NCBI RefSeq assembly: GCF_013391695.1
Contig: NZ_JACBGH010000003.1
Coordinates: 124,001 to 188,000, forward strand
Length of the DNA: 64,000 bases
Direction of reading: 5' to 3'
From: Thiomicrorhabdus cannonii
GTDB lineage: Bacteria > Pseudomonadota > Gammaproteobacteria > Thiomicrospirales > Thiomicrospiraceae
Part shown: piece after piece, positions 41,790 through 50,087 of the stretch
Layout of the letters: each line of letters starts with the position of its first letter
How positions within the stretch are numbered: the stretch's first letter is position 1
Translations under genes and position numbers: made by a program
The notes under the pieces: model-generated
Told to the model about the DNA's origin: nothing
The model's database searches: none
What the model saw: only the letters and a program-made list of their open reading frames with translations

Positions 41790-42254
41790 ATGGCGTTGAA
41801 ACTGCAAACGAAGTCGGGACGGGCGATCATCACGGCCTGTATGTTGAGTGTTTTGGCGCTCGGCGGCTGCTCCAAAGAGCCGGTAGAGCTGGAGTCGGCC
41901 AAGGTTTTGATCAATATGGATAAGGGGTCGGGCAATTTCGACCGCGTGTTGCAAATCTGTTTTAAAAAGCCGATTACCTCCGAGTATTATCACACCGTGG
42001 TGATTCTGACCAAGGAGTCGGTGAAGGTTTCCGGCGAAGGGGTTTTGCGCCCGTTGGCATCCGACCCGGACAACAAATGCCAGTTGAAGAATATCTACTC
42101 GTATATTCACAAGGATTCGCCCATTGGCGCCCGCCAGCTGATTGAAGACTATGTCAAACCCGGTAATATCAGCCAGGTATTGATCAAGGTGTATGCCGAC
42201 AAGCCGCAAGGCAAAGAACGTCCGATCAGCGAGAAGGTGTTTACCGATCTTTAG
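41790..42254 (+). CDS. Small lipoprotein of unknown function
   Basis: The 154-residue protein has a basic N-terminus, a hydrophobic core and a lipobox (LSVLALGGC, cysteine near residue 27), so it should be a periplasm-facing lipoprotein. The mature part has two more cysteines (LQICFKKP and DNKCQLKN) that could pair. No family is recognised. AAGGAGAGG precedes the ATG. It probably follows the Tim44-like gene on one transcript. Confidence 0.65.
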   Translation: MALKLQTKSGRAIITACMLSVLALGGCSKEPVELESAKVLINMDKGSGNFDRVLQICFKKPITSEYYHTVVILTKESVKVSGEGVLRPLASDPDNKCQLKNIYSYIHKDSPIGARQLIEDYVKPGNISQVLIKVYADKPQGKERPISEKVFTDL

Positions 42255-42280
42255 AACTCGACAGGTGTCGATTTAATTTC

Positions 42281-42292
42281 AACAGGCCTGGT
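42281..42292 (+). repeat. AACAGGCCGGGT repeat, one-base variant
   Basis: Reads AACAGGCCTGGT, one mismatch from the 12-mer, in the short gap between the lipoprotein gene and truD. Confidence 0.5.
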
Positions 42293-42333
42293 ATCGCGTG
42301 GCGGTCTCAGGCTTTTTTATTGGATTTTTTAGC

Positions 42334-43449
42334 ATGCAGCAGAGCGAGCAAACGCCAGCAGTCACATACGATTTTCCGCAACCGTTGATGGAGGCGCTGG
42401 CCTATGCCAATGGCCGGCCAGCCTGTTCCGGCTTATATAAGGTGCACGCCGAGGACTTTGTGGTGGAGGAGCAGATTGCGTTTGAATTAAGCGGCGAAGG
42501 CGAGCACCTGTGGTGCTGGGTGGAGAAGCGCGGCGAAAATACCGACTGGGTGGCACAGCAGCTGGCGAAGTGGGCGGGGGTTTCGCCCGCCAATATCGGC
42601 GTGGCGGGGCAGAAGGACCGCCATGCGGTGACGCGCCAGTGGTTCAGCATCTGGTTGCCGGGACAGGCCGATCCGGAACCGTCCGATCTTGCCCAGGAAA
42701 ACGTCCGCATCCTGCGCATGGTGCGCCATAGCCGCAAACTGCAAACCGGCGGTTTGAGCGGCAACCGCTTTGAGATCGTGGTGCGCGATTTGGAGGGCGA
42801 GTGCGAATCGTTGCATCAGCGTCTTGAAATGGTCGCCAAAGAGGGGGTGCCCAATTATTTCGGCGATCAGCGCTTTGGCTTCAAAGGAGCCAATTTAAAT
42901 AAGGCGACGGCCTTTTTGCAGGGGCGCTTGCCACGTGTCAAACGCAACCAGAAGAGCCTTTATATTTCCGCTGCGCGTTCCTGGCTGTTTAATCTGGTGT
43001 TGAGCGAACGCATCCGCCGCGCTAGCTGGAACGGCTTTCTGCCGGGGGATGTCCTGCAGTTGGAAGGTTCCAGCCGCTGGTTTGAGGATGACGGCTCGAG
43101 CGGTCTGGCGGAGCGCGTTGCCTCGGGCGATCTGCATCCGACCGGCCCTTTGTACGGGCGTGGTACCTGGCCTGTTGAAAATGCGGTGCGCGAATTGGAG
43201 CAAGCCGTTGTGGCGGCCTTTCCGGTCTGGCTGGAGGGCTTGGAGAAGCAGGGTTTGAAGCACGACCGCCGCGCTTTGCGGGTGTTGCCGCAGCAGTTTG
43301 AGTGGCAGTGGCTGGCGTCGCCCCACGGCAAAACCGCCCTGCAGTTGCGTTTTGCCTTGCCGGCCGGCAGTTATGCGTCAATGGTGCTGCGCGAACTGCT
43401 GGACGTCAAGGATGCACAGGTATTGGCCAAGCAGAACCCGCAGAGTTGA
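42334..43449 (+). CDS. truD: tRNA pseudouridine(13) synthase TruD
   Basis: TruD converts uridine 13 of tRNA-Glu to pseudouridine. The 371-residue protein has the catalytic aspartate motif GVAGQKDRHAVT, the preceding YKVHAEDFVVEE and ENTDWVAQQLA, and the TruD-specific insertion (GEGEHLWCWVEK, NYFGDQRFG). ATG 42334 is preferred to GTG 42298, which would add 12 unconserved residues. A terminator follows at 43523. No partner genes are linked. Confidence 0.93.
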   Translation: MQQSEQTPAVTYDFPQPLMEALAYANGRPACSGLYKVHAEDFVVEEQIAFELSGEGEHLWCWVEKRGENTDWVAQQLAKWAGVSPANIGVAGQKDRHAVTRQWFSIWLPGQADPEPSDLAQENVRILRMVRHSRKLQTGGLSGNRFEIVVRDLEGECESLHQRLEMVAKEGVPNYFGDQRFGFKGANLNKATAFLQGRLPRVKRNQKSLYISAARSWLFNLVLSERIRRASWNGFLPGDVLQLEGSSRWFEDDGSSGLAERVASGDLHPTGPLYGRGTWPVENAVRELEQAVVAAFPVWLEGLEKQGLKHDRRALRVLPQQFEWQWLASPHGKTALQLRFALPAGSYASMVLRELLDVKDAQVLAKQNPQS

Positions 43450-43522
43450 TGCATAATTGATGCAGCACAGACATTGCCAGGTTGGGAGACGGGTTCTGTT
43501 GGAGTCCGGCTATATTTACAAT

Positions 43523-43552
43523 GCAAAAACGCCTCGTGCAGGCGTTTTTTAA
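43523..43552 (+). terminator. Rho-independent terminator after truD
   Basis: AAAAACGCCT, loop CGTGC, AGGCGTTTTTT. It precedes the histidine kinase start, supporting GTG 43569 as the kinase's first codon, since the in-frame ATG at 43521 would put the hairpin inside the gene. Confidence 0.85.
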
Positions 43553-43568
43553 CGAGTTGAAAAACTGC

Positions 43569-46388
43569 GTGAAAAAATCCCTTTATGCATACATCCGGCG
43601 CGCACTCCTCTGGTTACGTCCCGGGGTGGTGGCCTCCATTCTGCTGACAGGATTGATTTTTTATGCCAGTACCGAATATCTGAAGCAGAGTTTCCACAAC
43701 CGCGTGGCGGAAACGGCCCATGTCACCGCCAAAGGGGTTACCAGCCTGATTGCGGAGCGCCTGCATAACTATCATCTGGTGATGCGCTCGGTTGCCAATC
43801 ACCATCAGGACCGTATCTTTGAACTGGCCGCCGGGGGCGGTTATCCCTACGACTTTACGCAGATTTCGGCGGATATCTATACGTTGTTCAGTGAGGTGAC
43901 GCAGTTCGCCATTGTCAATGACAAGGGCGTGGTGATGCTCAAAAGCCCGGGCAGCGAGATTACCGACCAGTGTCAGCTGCAAATCGATCAGGTCATCAAG
44001 GGGATGCTCCGCGGCACCGAGGCCGAGTTGCATCGCGACAAAAACGGTTACCATTTCGATGTGATCGTGAAGATGATGCGCGGTCAGGAAGTGGCGGCTT
44101 TGTTTGTGAGTTTCTCGCTGGAGCATTTGCAGAAACTGTTGGCCCAGTTTGAAACGCCCGAACTTAAACTACGCTTGCTTGATCAGCATCCGTTATACCC
44201 GATGCGCATCACCGGCGGCGGTATTATCATCGCGGATTCGAGCCGTGAGGCTCTGGTGCCGCCGTTAGCGCAGGAGCGGGTTAATCATACCCAGTGGTTC
44301 TTGCAGGCGGTGCCTGCGGCGACGCTGTTTGCCGATTATGCCCAGCGCATCCACACCATTGCCGGACTGCTGTTTATTGCCTTTACCACGCTGTTTCTGA
44401 TCTTTACCCACTATTTACGCGCCGCGCATCAGGCGCAGGTGCAGGCTGAGAAAAAGGCATCCTACAGCGCGCTTTTCAATGCCGGTCCGACGGTCTTGGT
44501 GGAAAAAGACTTTCTTGGCGGCATGGCGATTGAGTATGTGTCGCCCAATGTGTTGCAGCTCATCGGGTTTACCGACAAGCAGCTCATCGGTGAGCGCAGT
44601 TTTTATGATCTGATTCATCCCGAAGACCTGAAGTTCTTCAAACAGACTCTGGAACAGGCGATTTCGCGGCGTCAGCCCTCATTTGAAATCGAATACCGTC
44701 TTATGACCGCCGACTGGGACTATCTGTGGGTTTACAGTCTGGTTCATTTGAACCGCAACCGCGAAGGACGGCTGGCTAAAATACAGGCGTATATCACCTC
44801 GATTCAGGCGCAAAAACTCGCCGAGCAACAGGCCATCACCTTGATCGAAAATGCCCCGGATGCGATGGTGGTGACCGACGTGCACGGCCAAATTGTCAGT
44901 GTCAACAAGATGGCCGAGGCGCTGTTTGCCACCCCTAAGGATGCCCTGCTGCATCAGTCGCTGGAACGCTGGATACCCTCTTACGGCCTGACCCTGGACA
45001 ATGGTCAGAGCCGCGATAAAACCCTGCAGCGCGAGTGTTCTGGTATGCGTCTGGACGGCCAGCGCCTGACGCTGGCGGTGAGCCTTAACCGTTTGCAGAC
45101 CCCTAGCGGCCCGTTGATTGCCAGCGTACTGCGCGATATTTCGGTGCAGAAGGCCGCGCAGGAGCAGATGCTGTTGGCGAAGGAACGTGCCGAGTCATTG
45201 GCGGTGGCGCGCAGCCAGTTTATTGCGATGGTCAGTCATGAAATACGCACACCGATGAACGGTGTCTTGGGCATGGCGGAACTCTTGGCGGCGACGCCGC
45301 TGGATGAGCGCCAGCAGAGTTATTTGCAGGCGATCAGGGAGAGTGGCCGTTCGCTGGTGTCGATTCTGAATGATGTGCTGGATTTTTCCAAACTGGACAA
45401 GGGCGGTATCCGCCTGCGGCCGGAACCTTTTGCCTTGCCGGAGCTGGTGCGCAATGTCATTCAGTTGATGCGTCCGGAAGCCAAGCTGGGAAATGTGGCG
45501 TTACAGCTCGAGGCTGACGCCCGCTGCCCCGACTGGGTGGAAGGCGACGGTTTGCGCTTGCGTCAGATTTTGCTGAATCTGGTCGGCAATGCGATCAAAT
45601 TCAGTCCGCAGGGAGCGGTGACGCTGCAAGTTGCCTGCCACTCGCTTGATAACGCGATGCTGGGGGTGCAGTTCAAAGTGGTTGATAACGGCATCGGCAT
45701 TGCGTTGTCGGATCAACAGCGCCTGTTCGAGCCTTTTATCCAGGCCGACAGCTCGCATTCGCGCCATTTTGGCGGAACCGGTTTGGGGTTGGCGATCTGC
45801 AAGCAGCTGGTTGATTTAATGGGGGGGACGATCGAGCTGCAATCCGAATTGGGGCAGGGCAGTACTTTTATTGTCGATTTAACGTTTAAAAAGGTCGAGG
45901 CGCCCGAAGCATCGCCCGTGGCAGCTCAAGAAACGACGATGCCCGCGTCGGCCGTAAAAGCGGAGAGGAATGCCGGTTCGTTAACGGCGCCGCGGACGTC
46001 TTTAAACAGGGTTCTGCTGGTTGAGGATGACCCGGTAAACCAGCAGATCGCCCAGGCGTTTCTTGAAAATCTGGGGATGCAGGTGGATACCCTCAACAAC
46101 GGCTTGGAAGCTTTGGAGTACTGGCGCTTGCACCACACCGAGCTGGCATTGATTCTGATGGATTGTCAGATGCCGATTATGGACGGCTATGAGGCGTGCC
46201 GTCTGATTCGACAGGAGGAGCGTCTGCTGAACAAGTCGCATCCGGTGCCGATTGTCGCCTTTACCGCCAATGCTTACGAGTTGGACCGCGAGCGCTGCAT
46301 GCAGGCCGGCATGAGCGATCTGCTGGTCAAACCCCTCTATGCCGAGGAGTTCAATGCCACCATGCTGAAATGGTTGGAGAAGGTTTAA
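43569..46388 (+). CDS. Hybrid sensor histidine kinase
   Basis: The 939-residue protein has an N-terminal membrane helix (about 12-33), a ~225-residue periplasmic sensor domain and a second helix (about 263-285). Two PAS domains (about 300-420 and 425-540), a HisKA dimerisation domain with the phosphorylated histidine in MVSHEIRTPMNG (near 557), a HATPase domain (about 665-780) and a C-terminal receiver follow. The receiver's aspartate is in LILMDCQMP (near 864). It phosphorylates itself and passes the phosphate to its own receiver. A downstream phosphotransfer protein would be expected elsewhere. The signal is unknown. The start is uncertain between 43482, 43521 and 43569. Confidence 0.88.
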   Translation: MKKSLYAYIRRALLWLRPGVVASILLTGLIFYASTEYLKQSFHNRVAETAHVTAKGVTSLIAERLHNYHLVMRSVANHHQDRIFELAAGGGYPYDFTQISADIYTLFSEVTQFAIVNDKGVVMLKSPGSEITDQCQLQIDQVIKGMLRGTEAELHRDKNGYHFDVIVKMMRGQEVAALFVSFSLEHLQKLLAQFETPELKLRLLDQHPLYPMRITGGGIIIADSSREALVPPLAQERVNHTQWFLQAVPAATLFADYAQRIHTIAGLLFIAFTTLFLIFTHYLRAAHQAQVQAEKKASYSALFNAGPTVLVEKDFLGGMAIEYVSPNVLQLIGFTDKQLIGERSFYDLIHPEDLKFFKQTLEQAISRRQPSFEIEYRLMTADWDYLWVYSLVHLNRNREGRLAKIQAYITSIQAQKLAEQQAITLIENAPDAMVVTDVHGQIVSVNKMAEALFATPKDALLHQSLERWIPSYGLTLDNGQSRDKTLQRECSGMRLDGQRLTLAVSLNRLQTPSGPLIASVLRDISVQKAAQEQMLLAKERAESLAVARSQFIAMVSHEIRTPMNGVLGMAELLAATPLDERQQSYLQAIRESGRSLVSILNDVLDFSKLDKGGIRLRPEPFALPELVRNVIQLMRPEAKLGNVALQLEADARCPDWVEGDGLRLRQILLNLVGNAIKFSPQGAVTLQVACHSLDNAMLGVQFKVVDNGIGIALSDQQRLFEPFIQADSSHSRHFGGTGLGLAICKQLVDLMGGTIELQSELGQGSTFIVDLTFKKVEAPEASPVAAQETTMPASAVKAERNAGSLTAPRTSLNRVLLVEDDPVNQQIAQAFLENLGMQVDTLNNGLEALEYWRLHHTELALILMDCQMPIMDGYEACRLIRQEERLLNKSHPVPIVAFTANAYELDRERCMQAGMSDLLVKPLYAEEFNATMLKWLEKV

Positions 46389-46399
46389 CCCGGCCTGTT
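46388..46399 (-). repeat. AACAGGCCGGGT repeat between convergent genes
   Basis: An exact inverted copy fills the 10-base gap between the kinase and hisI stops and touches both stop codons. There is no hairpin partner. Confidence 0.8.
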
Positions 46400-46848
46400 T
46401 ACTTTTTATAGAGTTCGCTTGGATCGATCAGCGGATCGCTGCTGATTTCCAGTTTGCCGTCATGCACCGCATTGTAGAAGCAGCTGCGGCGGCCGGTATG
46501 GCAGGCGGGGCCGGTCTGGTCGACTTGCAGCAAAATGGCATCGCCGTCGCAGTCGAACGCCAGCTCTTTCAGAATCTGCACCTGCCCCGACTCTTCGCCC
46601 TTGCGCCAGTAGTTCTGGCGCGAGCGCGACCAGTAGCAGACGCGGCCGGTCTTGAGGGTTTCCTCCAACGCCTGTAGGTTCATCCACGCCATCATCAGCA
46701 CTTCCTTGCTGTCGAACTGCTGGGCGATGGCCGGCACCAAGCCGTTGTGGTCGAACTTGATCTGGGTTTTGATCATCTCCCAATCAAAGCAGTCGCCTTT
46801 ATGCGCTTTTTCCAATTGCTTGAAGGTGGTTTCGGATGTCTGGCACAT
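46399..46848 (-). CDS. hisI: Phosphoribosyl-AMP cyclohydrolase
   Basis: HisI opens the purine ring of phosphoribosyl-AMP, the third step of histidine synthesis. The 149-residue protein has the family signatures VLMMAWMNLQALEETLKTGR, YWSRSRQNYWRKGEESG, and the zinc/magnesium ligands in AFDCDGDAILL and GPACHTGRRSCFY. It lacks a fused HisE domain. About 20 residues at the N-terminus (MCQTSETTFKQLEK) are less conserved; a start at M25 (MIKTQIKFD) is possible. It is separated from other his genes and lies seven bases after an exonuclease gene. Confidence 0.92.
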   Translation of the reverse strand: MCQTSETTFKQLEKAHKGDCFDWEMIKTQIKFDHNGLVPAIAQQFDSKEVLMMAWMNLQALEETLKTGRVCYWSRSRQNYWRKGEESGQVQILKELAFDCDGDAILLQVDQTGPACHTGRRSCFYNAVHDGKLEISSDPLIDPSELYKK

Positions 46849-46855
46849 CGGGTTC

Positions 46856-47929
46856 TTATCCTTGTTTTAAACCGGCTAAAGCGGCAAACGGGTTGTTGAC
46901 GATCTGTTCTTTTTTGGCCTTGGGCTTTTTCTCTTCAACCTGCGACTGGCGGCCTTTTTCGAGCATCGCTTTAAACAGTTCGACGGTGGCCTGCGCATCC
47001 GCCAGCGCATCGTGGGCATCGCCGGGGAACGGCTTTTGCAGGATGCGTTCGTAGGCGTCCGTCAGTTTGGGCGTTTTCCAGAACCAGTACATTTTTTCGT
47101 TCTGCCAGCGCATCGCGCCGATCAGGTCGCGGCTCAGCTCGGCGACATCCAGCCAGCTGTTGTAGTCCAGCTCAAACGGCAGCAGTTTCTTTTCGGCGCT
47201 TTTTTGCAGGTAGGCAAAGTCGCTTTCGGTGCTGTAGGCCAGAACCACATCGGCATCGGCAAGCAGGTTGTGGATGTCGTCCCACACCGCGCTCAAGGAA
47301 GGCGCGTCCTGCACCATCTCGGTGGTGATGTTGTGTTTCTCGTTTTCGGGAATGTCGTAACCGGGGTTGATGAGGCTGTTGAACAGTTCGTTGCCGTCTA
47401 AGTCGCACGCCGAAAACTGGATAATGTCGGCTTCCGGATTGGTGCAGATGTCGGTGGCTTCAATGTCCAGACAGACCACTTTTTTGCCCTTGAAGGTTTT
47501 GGCGTGGTTTTTGAGTTTGAACAGCGCGTCGTTGCGTCCTTCCTGAATCAGCCCGATGACCTCCGAGGAGGTGAACTCGTTGAGCAGCTCTTCCAGTTTG
47601 GCGGAGAGGCGCTTGACCGATTTTTGCAGTGCGGCGCGAATGGTTTCGTCTTCGGTGCTGCGGGCGATAAAGGTTTCGACATCGAGGGTTTCTTCGCCCA
47701 GGCGCAGATTCTGCAGCGTGGCGGCGGCGATCTTCTTGGTGTTGAAGTCGTAGTCTTCCAGCGGCGGAATGGTGATGTCGGCATTCAATAGCGCTTTTTC
47801 CCCTTTGGCGGGGGAGGCCATGATCTGCACCCCTTTGATCTGCAAACCGTCGGACGCGGCCACGGCGACCAGATACTCTTTAAGGGGTTGATTTCGCTTG
47901 TCAATCAGAATCAGTTGGGCGTTACTCAT
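46856..47929 (-). CDS. DEDDh 3'-5' exonuclease-domain protein
   Basis: The 357-residue protein has a DnaQ-like exonuclease domain in its C-terminal half (about 150-325). The four acidic residues appear in CLDIEATD, LAYSTESDFAYL and DAHDALADAQ, with the histidine of the DEDDh class. The N-terminal ~145 residues show no known domain; they contain helical repeats (EELLNEFTSSEVIGLIQEGR). It could trim DNA or RNA 3' ends. It lies just before hisI, seven bases apart, and may share its transcript. Confidence 0.8.
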   Translation of the reverse strand: MSNAQLILIDKRNQPLKEYLVAVAASDGLQIKGVQIMASPAKGEKALLNADITIPPLEDYDFNTKKIAAATLQNLRLGEETLDVETFIARSTEDETIRAALQKSVKRLSAKLEELLNEFTSSEVIGLIQEGRNDALFKLKNHAKTFKGKKVVCLDIEATDICTNPEADIIQFSACDLDGNELFNSLINPGYDIPENEKHNITTEMVQDAPSLSAVWDDIHNLLADADVVLAYSTESDFAYLQKSAEKKLLPFELDYNSWLDVAELSRDLIGAMRWQNEKMYWFWKTPKLTDAYERILQKPFPGDAHDALADAQATVELFKAMLEKGRQSQVEEKKPKAKKEQIVNNPFAALAGLKQG

Positions 47930-48026
47930 GGCACTCTTTAAAATGGGCTGAAAAAAGCGCTATTTTAACAGCTTATGCATCGGGATGGGTTCAAATTGGG
48001 TTGCGGTTTTGAGCGCAAAAAAACTC

Positions 48027-48038
48027 AACAGGCCGGGG
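48027..48038 (+). repeat. AACAGGCCGGGT repeat, one-base variant
   Basis: Reads AACAGGCCGGGG in the context AAAAAACTC, four bases beyond the stop of the phosphoesterase gene. Confidence 0.6.
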
Positions 48039-48042
48039 TGGC

Positions 48043-48918
48043 TTAAACCGTAGCCGGTTGGGAGGCTTGCAAGGTGGCGTGGTCGAGCTTAACCCAATGG
48101 ATCAGTTGAATCTTCCCGTCGAAGTCTTCCGCCAACGCGGTGCAGGATTCCACCCAGTCGCCGCAGTTGTAGTAGCTGATGGGCTGTTCGCCGCCGATCT
48201 CGCGGATTTCGGCGTGGTGGATATGGCCGCAGACCACGCCGTCCATGCCTTTGTGTTTGGCCTCTTTGGCCACCGCTTCCTCAAAATCGGAGATGAAATT
48301 GACGGCGCGTTTGACGCGGTTTTTGAGGTAGGCGGACAGCGACCAGTAGCCGAATCCCAAGCGGTGGCGGAGCTGGTTGTACCAGCGGTTGACGTGCAGC
48401 ATGGTTTCGTAGAGGAAATCGCCAAACAGCGCCATCCAGCGGTGGCACTGCACCACGCCGTCGAACTGGTCGCCGTGAATGCACCACAGTTTGCGGCCGT
48501 CGGCGGTGGTATGCACGTATTCGTCCAGCAGGTGGATATTGCCGAATTGCACGCCGGAATAGCGCCGCAGCATGTCGTCGTGGTTGCCGGTGATATAGAT
48601 GACTTTGGTGCCGCGTTTGGCGCGGGTGAGGATGCGGCGGATTACATTGGTGTGGGCCTGCGGCCAGTAGGTGCGTTTGCGCATGCGCCAGCCGTCGATA
48701 ATGTCGCCGACCAGAATCAGCGTCTCGCAATCGTGCTGTTTGAGGAAGTGGCTCACGAAATCCGCCTTGCAACCTTTGGAGCCGAGATGCAGGTCGGAAA
48801 TCCACAGGGTGCGGTAGCGTTTGCCTTCAAACGGGGGGTCGGATGGGGCGGGTGACGCGCAGTGCAAGCCCTCTGCCAGCTCCATCCAGTCGGGCAGTTG
48901 CAGATTGTTGGGTTTCAT
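48043..48918 (-). CDS. PlcP/LpxH2-like metallophosphoesterase
   Basis: The 291-residue enzyme has the calcineurin-type metal motifs in order: SDLHLGS (near 41), LVGDIIDGW, ITGNHDD, CIHGDQFD and GHIHHAE. Such proteins are usually annotated UDP-2,3-diacylglucosamine diphosphatase. The subgroup next to btaA genes includes PlcP, a phospholipase C that splits phospholipids under phosphate limitation to supply diacylglycerol. The btaA-like gene two genes away supports that reading. I start at ATG 48918 because AAGGAG precedes it; the frame is open further to 49032. No Pho box was identified. Confidence 0.78.
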   Translation of the reverse strand: MKPNNLQLPDWMELAEGLHCASPAPSDPPFEGKRYRTLWISDLHLGSKGCKADFVSHFLKQHDCETLILVGDIIDGWRMRKRTYWPQAHTNVIRRILTRAKRGTKVIYITGNHDDMLRRYSGVQFGNIHLLDEYVHTTADGRKLWCIHGDQFDGVVQCHRWMALFGDFLYETMLHVNRWYNQLRHRLGFGYWSLSAYLKNRVKRAVNFISDFEEAVAKEAKHKGMDGVVCGHIHHAEIREIGGEQPISYYNCGDWVESCTALAEDFDGKIQLIHWVKLDHATLQASQPATV

Positions 48919-48959
48919 GGCGACTCCTTGGTGATTTGCCCCGTGTGATGCATGGGAAG

Positions 48960-50084
48960 TTAAATTTCGTGTTTTTGCAGAAAGGCCGGGCCAAAACGGT
49001 TGAGCAAGCGGGCGAAGCCGCTTTGCAGCCAACGCTGTTGCCAGGGCAGGTGGTTGACATAGAGTGCGGTGTATTCGATGACCGGTACGCCGCCGCGTTG
49101 GCGCTTGAAATGCCCCGCACCGGAACTCAAATTGAGCGTTTGGCCGCGTTCATGGGTGACTTTGAGCAGCTGCGCCATCAATAGCCGGTAGAGGCCGAGC
49201 GATTGCGGCAGGCTGGTGTCGTAACCGACAATCGGCGCGGTGATCAGCTCGTTCTGGGTGAACAGGCCGATGCTGGCGACGATACGCCCGCTGATGTCGC
49301 GGAAGCTGAAGAACTCGACCAGCCGATGGCTGTGCAGAAACTCGAAATAGGCTGCCGTGAACTGCGGGTTATAGGCGGAATGCTTGTCGATAAACAGCTG
49401 TTTGAATACGCTTTCAATCGCCTTGAAATCTTCGCCCCGGTGCTCTTGCGGCGTCACCAGCTGCAAGCTGGTGTTTTTGAGCAGGCGTTGGTCGTTTTTG
49501 ACATTGTTTTTGCGCCACCAGTCGCCGTGGGCTTCGCCTTGTTTGGGAAACAGATAGACCTGACGGGCGGGCAGCATCAGCCAACCCTTTTGCTGCAGGC
49601 GCGCCATCAGGTCGGCGTTGCTGTAGGGGTTGAGCGAACGGATGCTGATGCTGTGCTGCGGATTGGCGTGCGACAGTTTGTTGGTGAAATAGTCAATGGT
49701 ATCGTTCTGCCAATCGGGCACGATGTTGGTGGAAAACAGCCAGTTGTTCAAGGAAACGGTCTGGTTGATCTGTGCCCAGCGCAGGGCGATATCCGCCATG
49801 CCGATTACCGCACGCAAGGCGCGACGCAGCAAGGCGTTTTTAATCAATCCCAGTTCGTCGCGTGCATAACGCACATAAGCGGTGTAGGGCGAACAGACAT
49901 AGCTGTTGTCGTATTCGCGTTCGTTGCGGGTGATGGGTACGCTTTTATTTTCGAGCACAATGCAGTCCAGTTCGGTCTGCACATTGGCGATGGCGCGTTG
50001 TTCGCTCGAACGCTGCATCGCCTCCAGTCCCATAACGAAGCGGTGGGTGGTGGACCAGAGATTTTCCGGCAGCAGGCGGTCCAC
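48960..50084 (-). CDS. GNAT/FemAB-like acyltransferase in the lipid cluster
   Basis: The 374-residue protein has no signal or membrane helix. The C-terminal half (about 215-345) reads like a GNAT/FemAB-type acyltransferase fold: FFSFRDISGRIVASIGLFTQ is a typical beta4-beta5 region, and SLPQSLGLYRLLMAQLLKVT looks like the acyl-CoA helix. The N-terminal half is not recognised. It lies three bases after the btaA-like gene and 41 bases before the phosphoesterase, so all three are probably one operon. BtaB, the usual partner that trimethylates the betaine head group, is missing here; this protein occupies its place. Confidence 0.55.
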   Translation of the reverse strand: MDRLLPENLWSTTHRFVMGLEAMQRSSEQRAIANVQTELDCIVLENKSVPITRNEREYDNSYVCSPYTAYVRYARDELGLIKNALLRRALRAVIGMADIALRWAQINQTVSLNNWLFSTNIVPDWQNDTIDYFTNKLSHANPQHSISIRSLNPYSNADLMARLQQKGWLMLPARQVYLFPKQGEAHGDWWRKNNVKNDQRLLKNTSLQLVTPQEHRGEDFKAIESVFKQLFIDKHSAYNPQFTAAYFEFLHSHRLVEFFSFRDISGRIVASIGLFTQNELITAPIVGYDTSLPQSLGLYRLLMAQLLKVTHERGQTLNLSSGAGHFKRQRGGVPVIEYTALYVNHLPWQQRWLQSGFARLLNRFGPAFLQKHEI

Positions 50085-50087
50085 GGT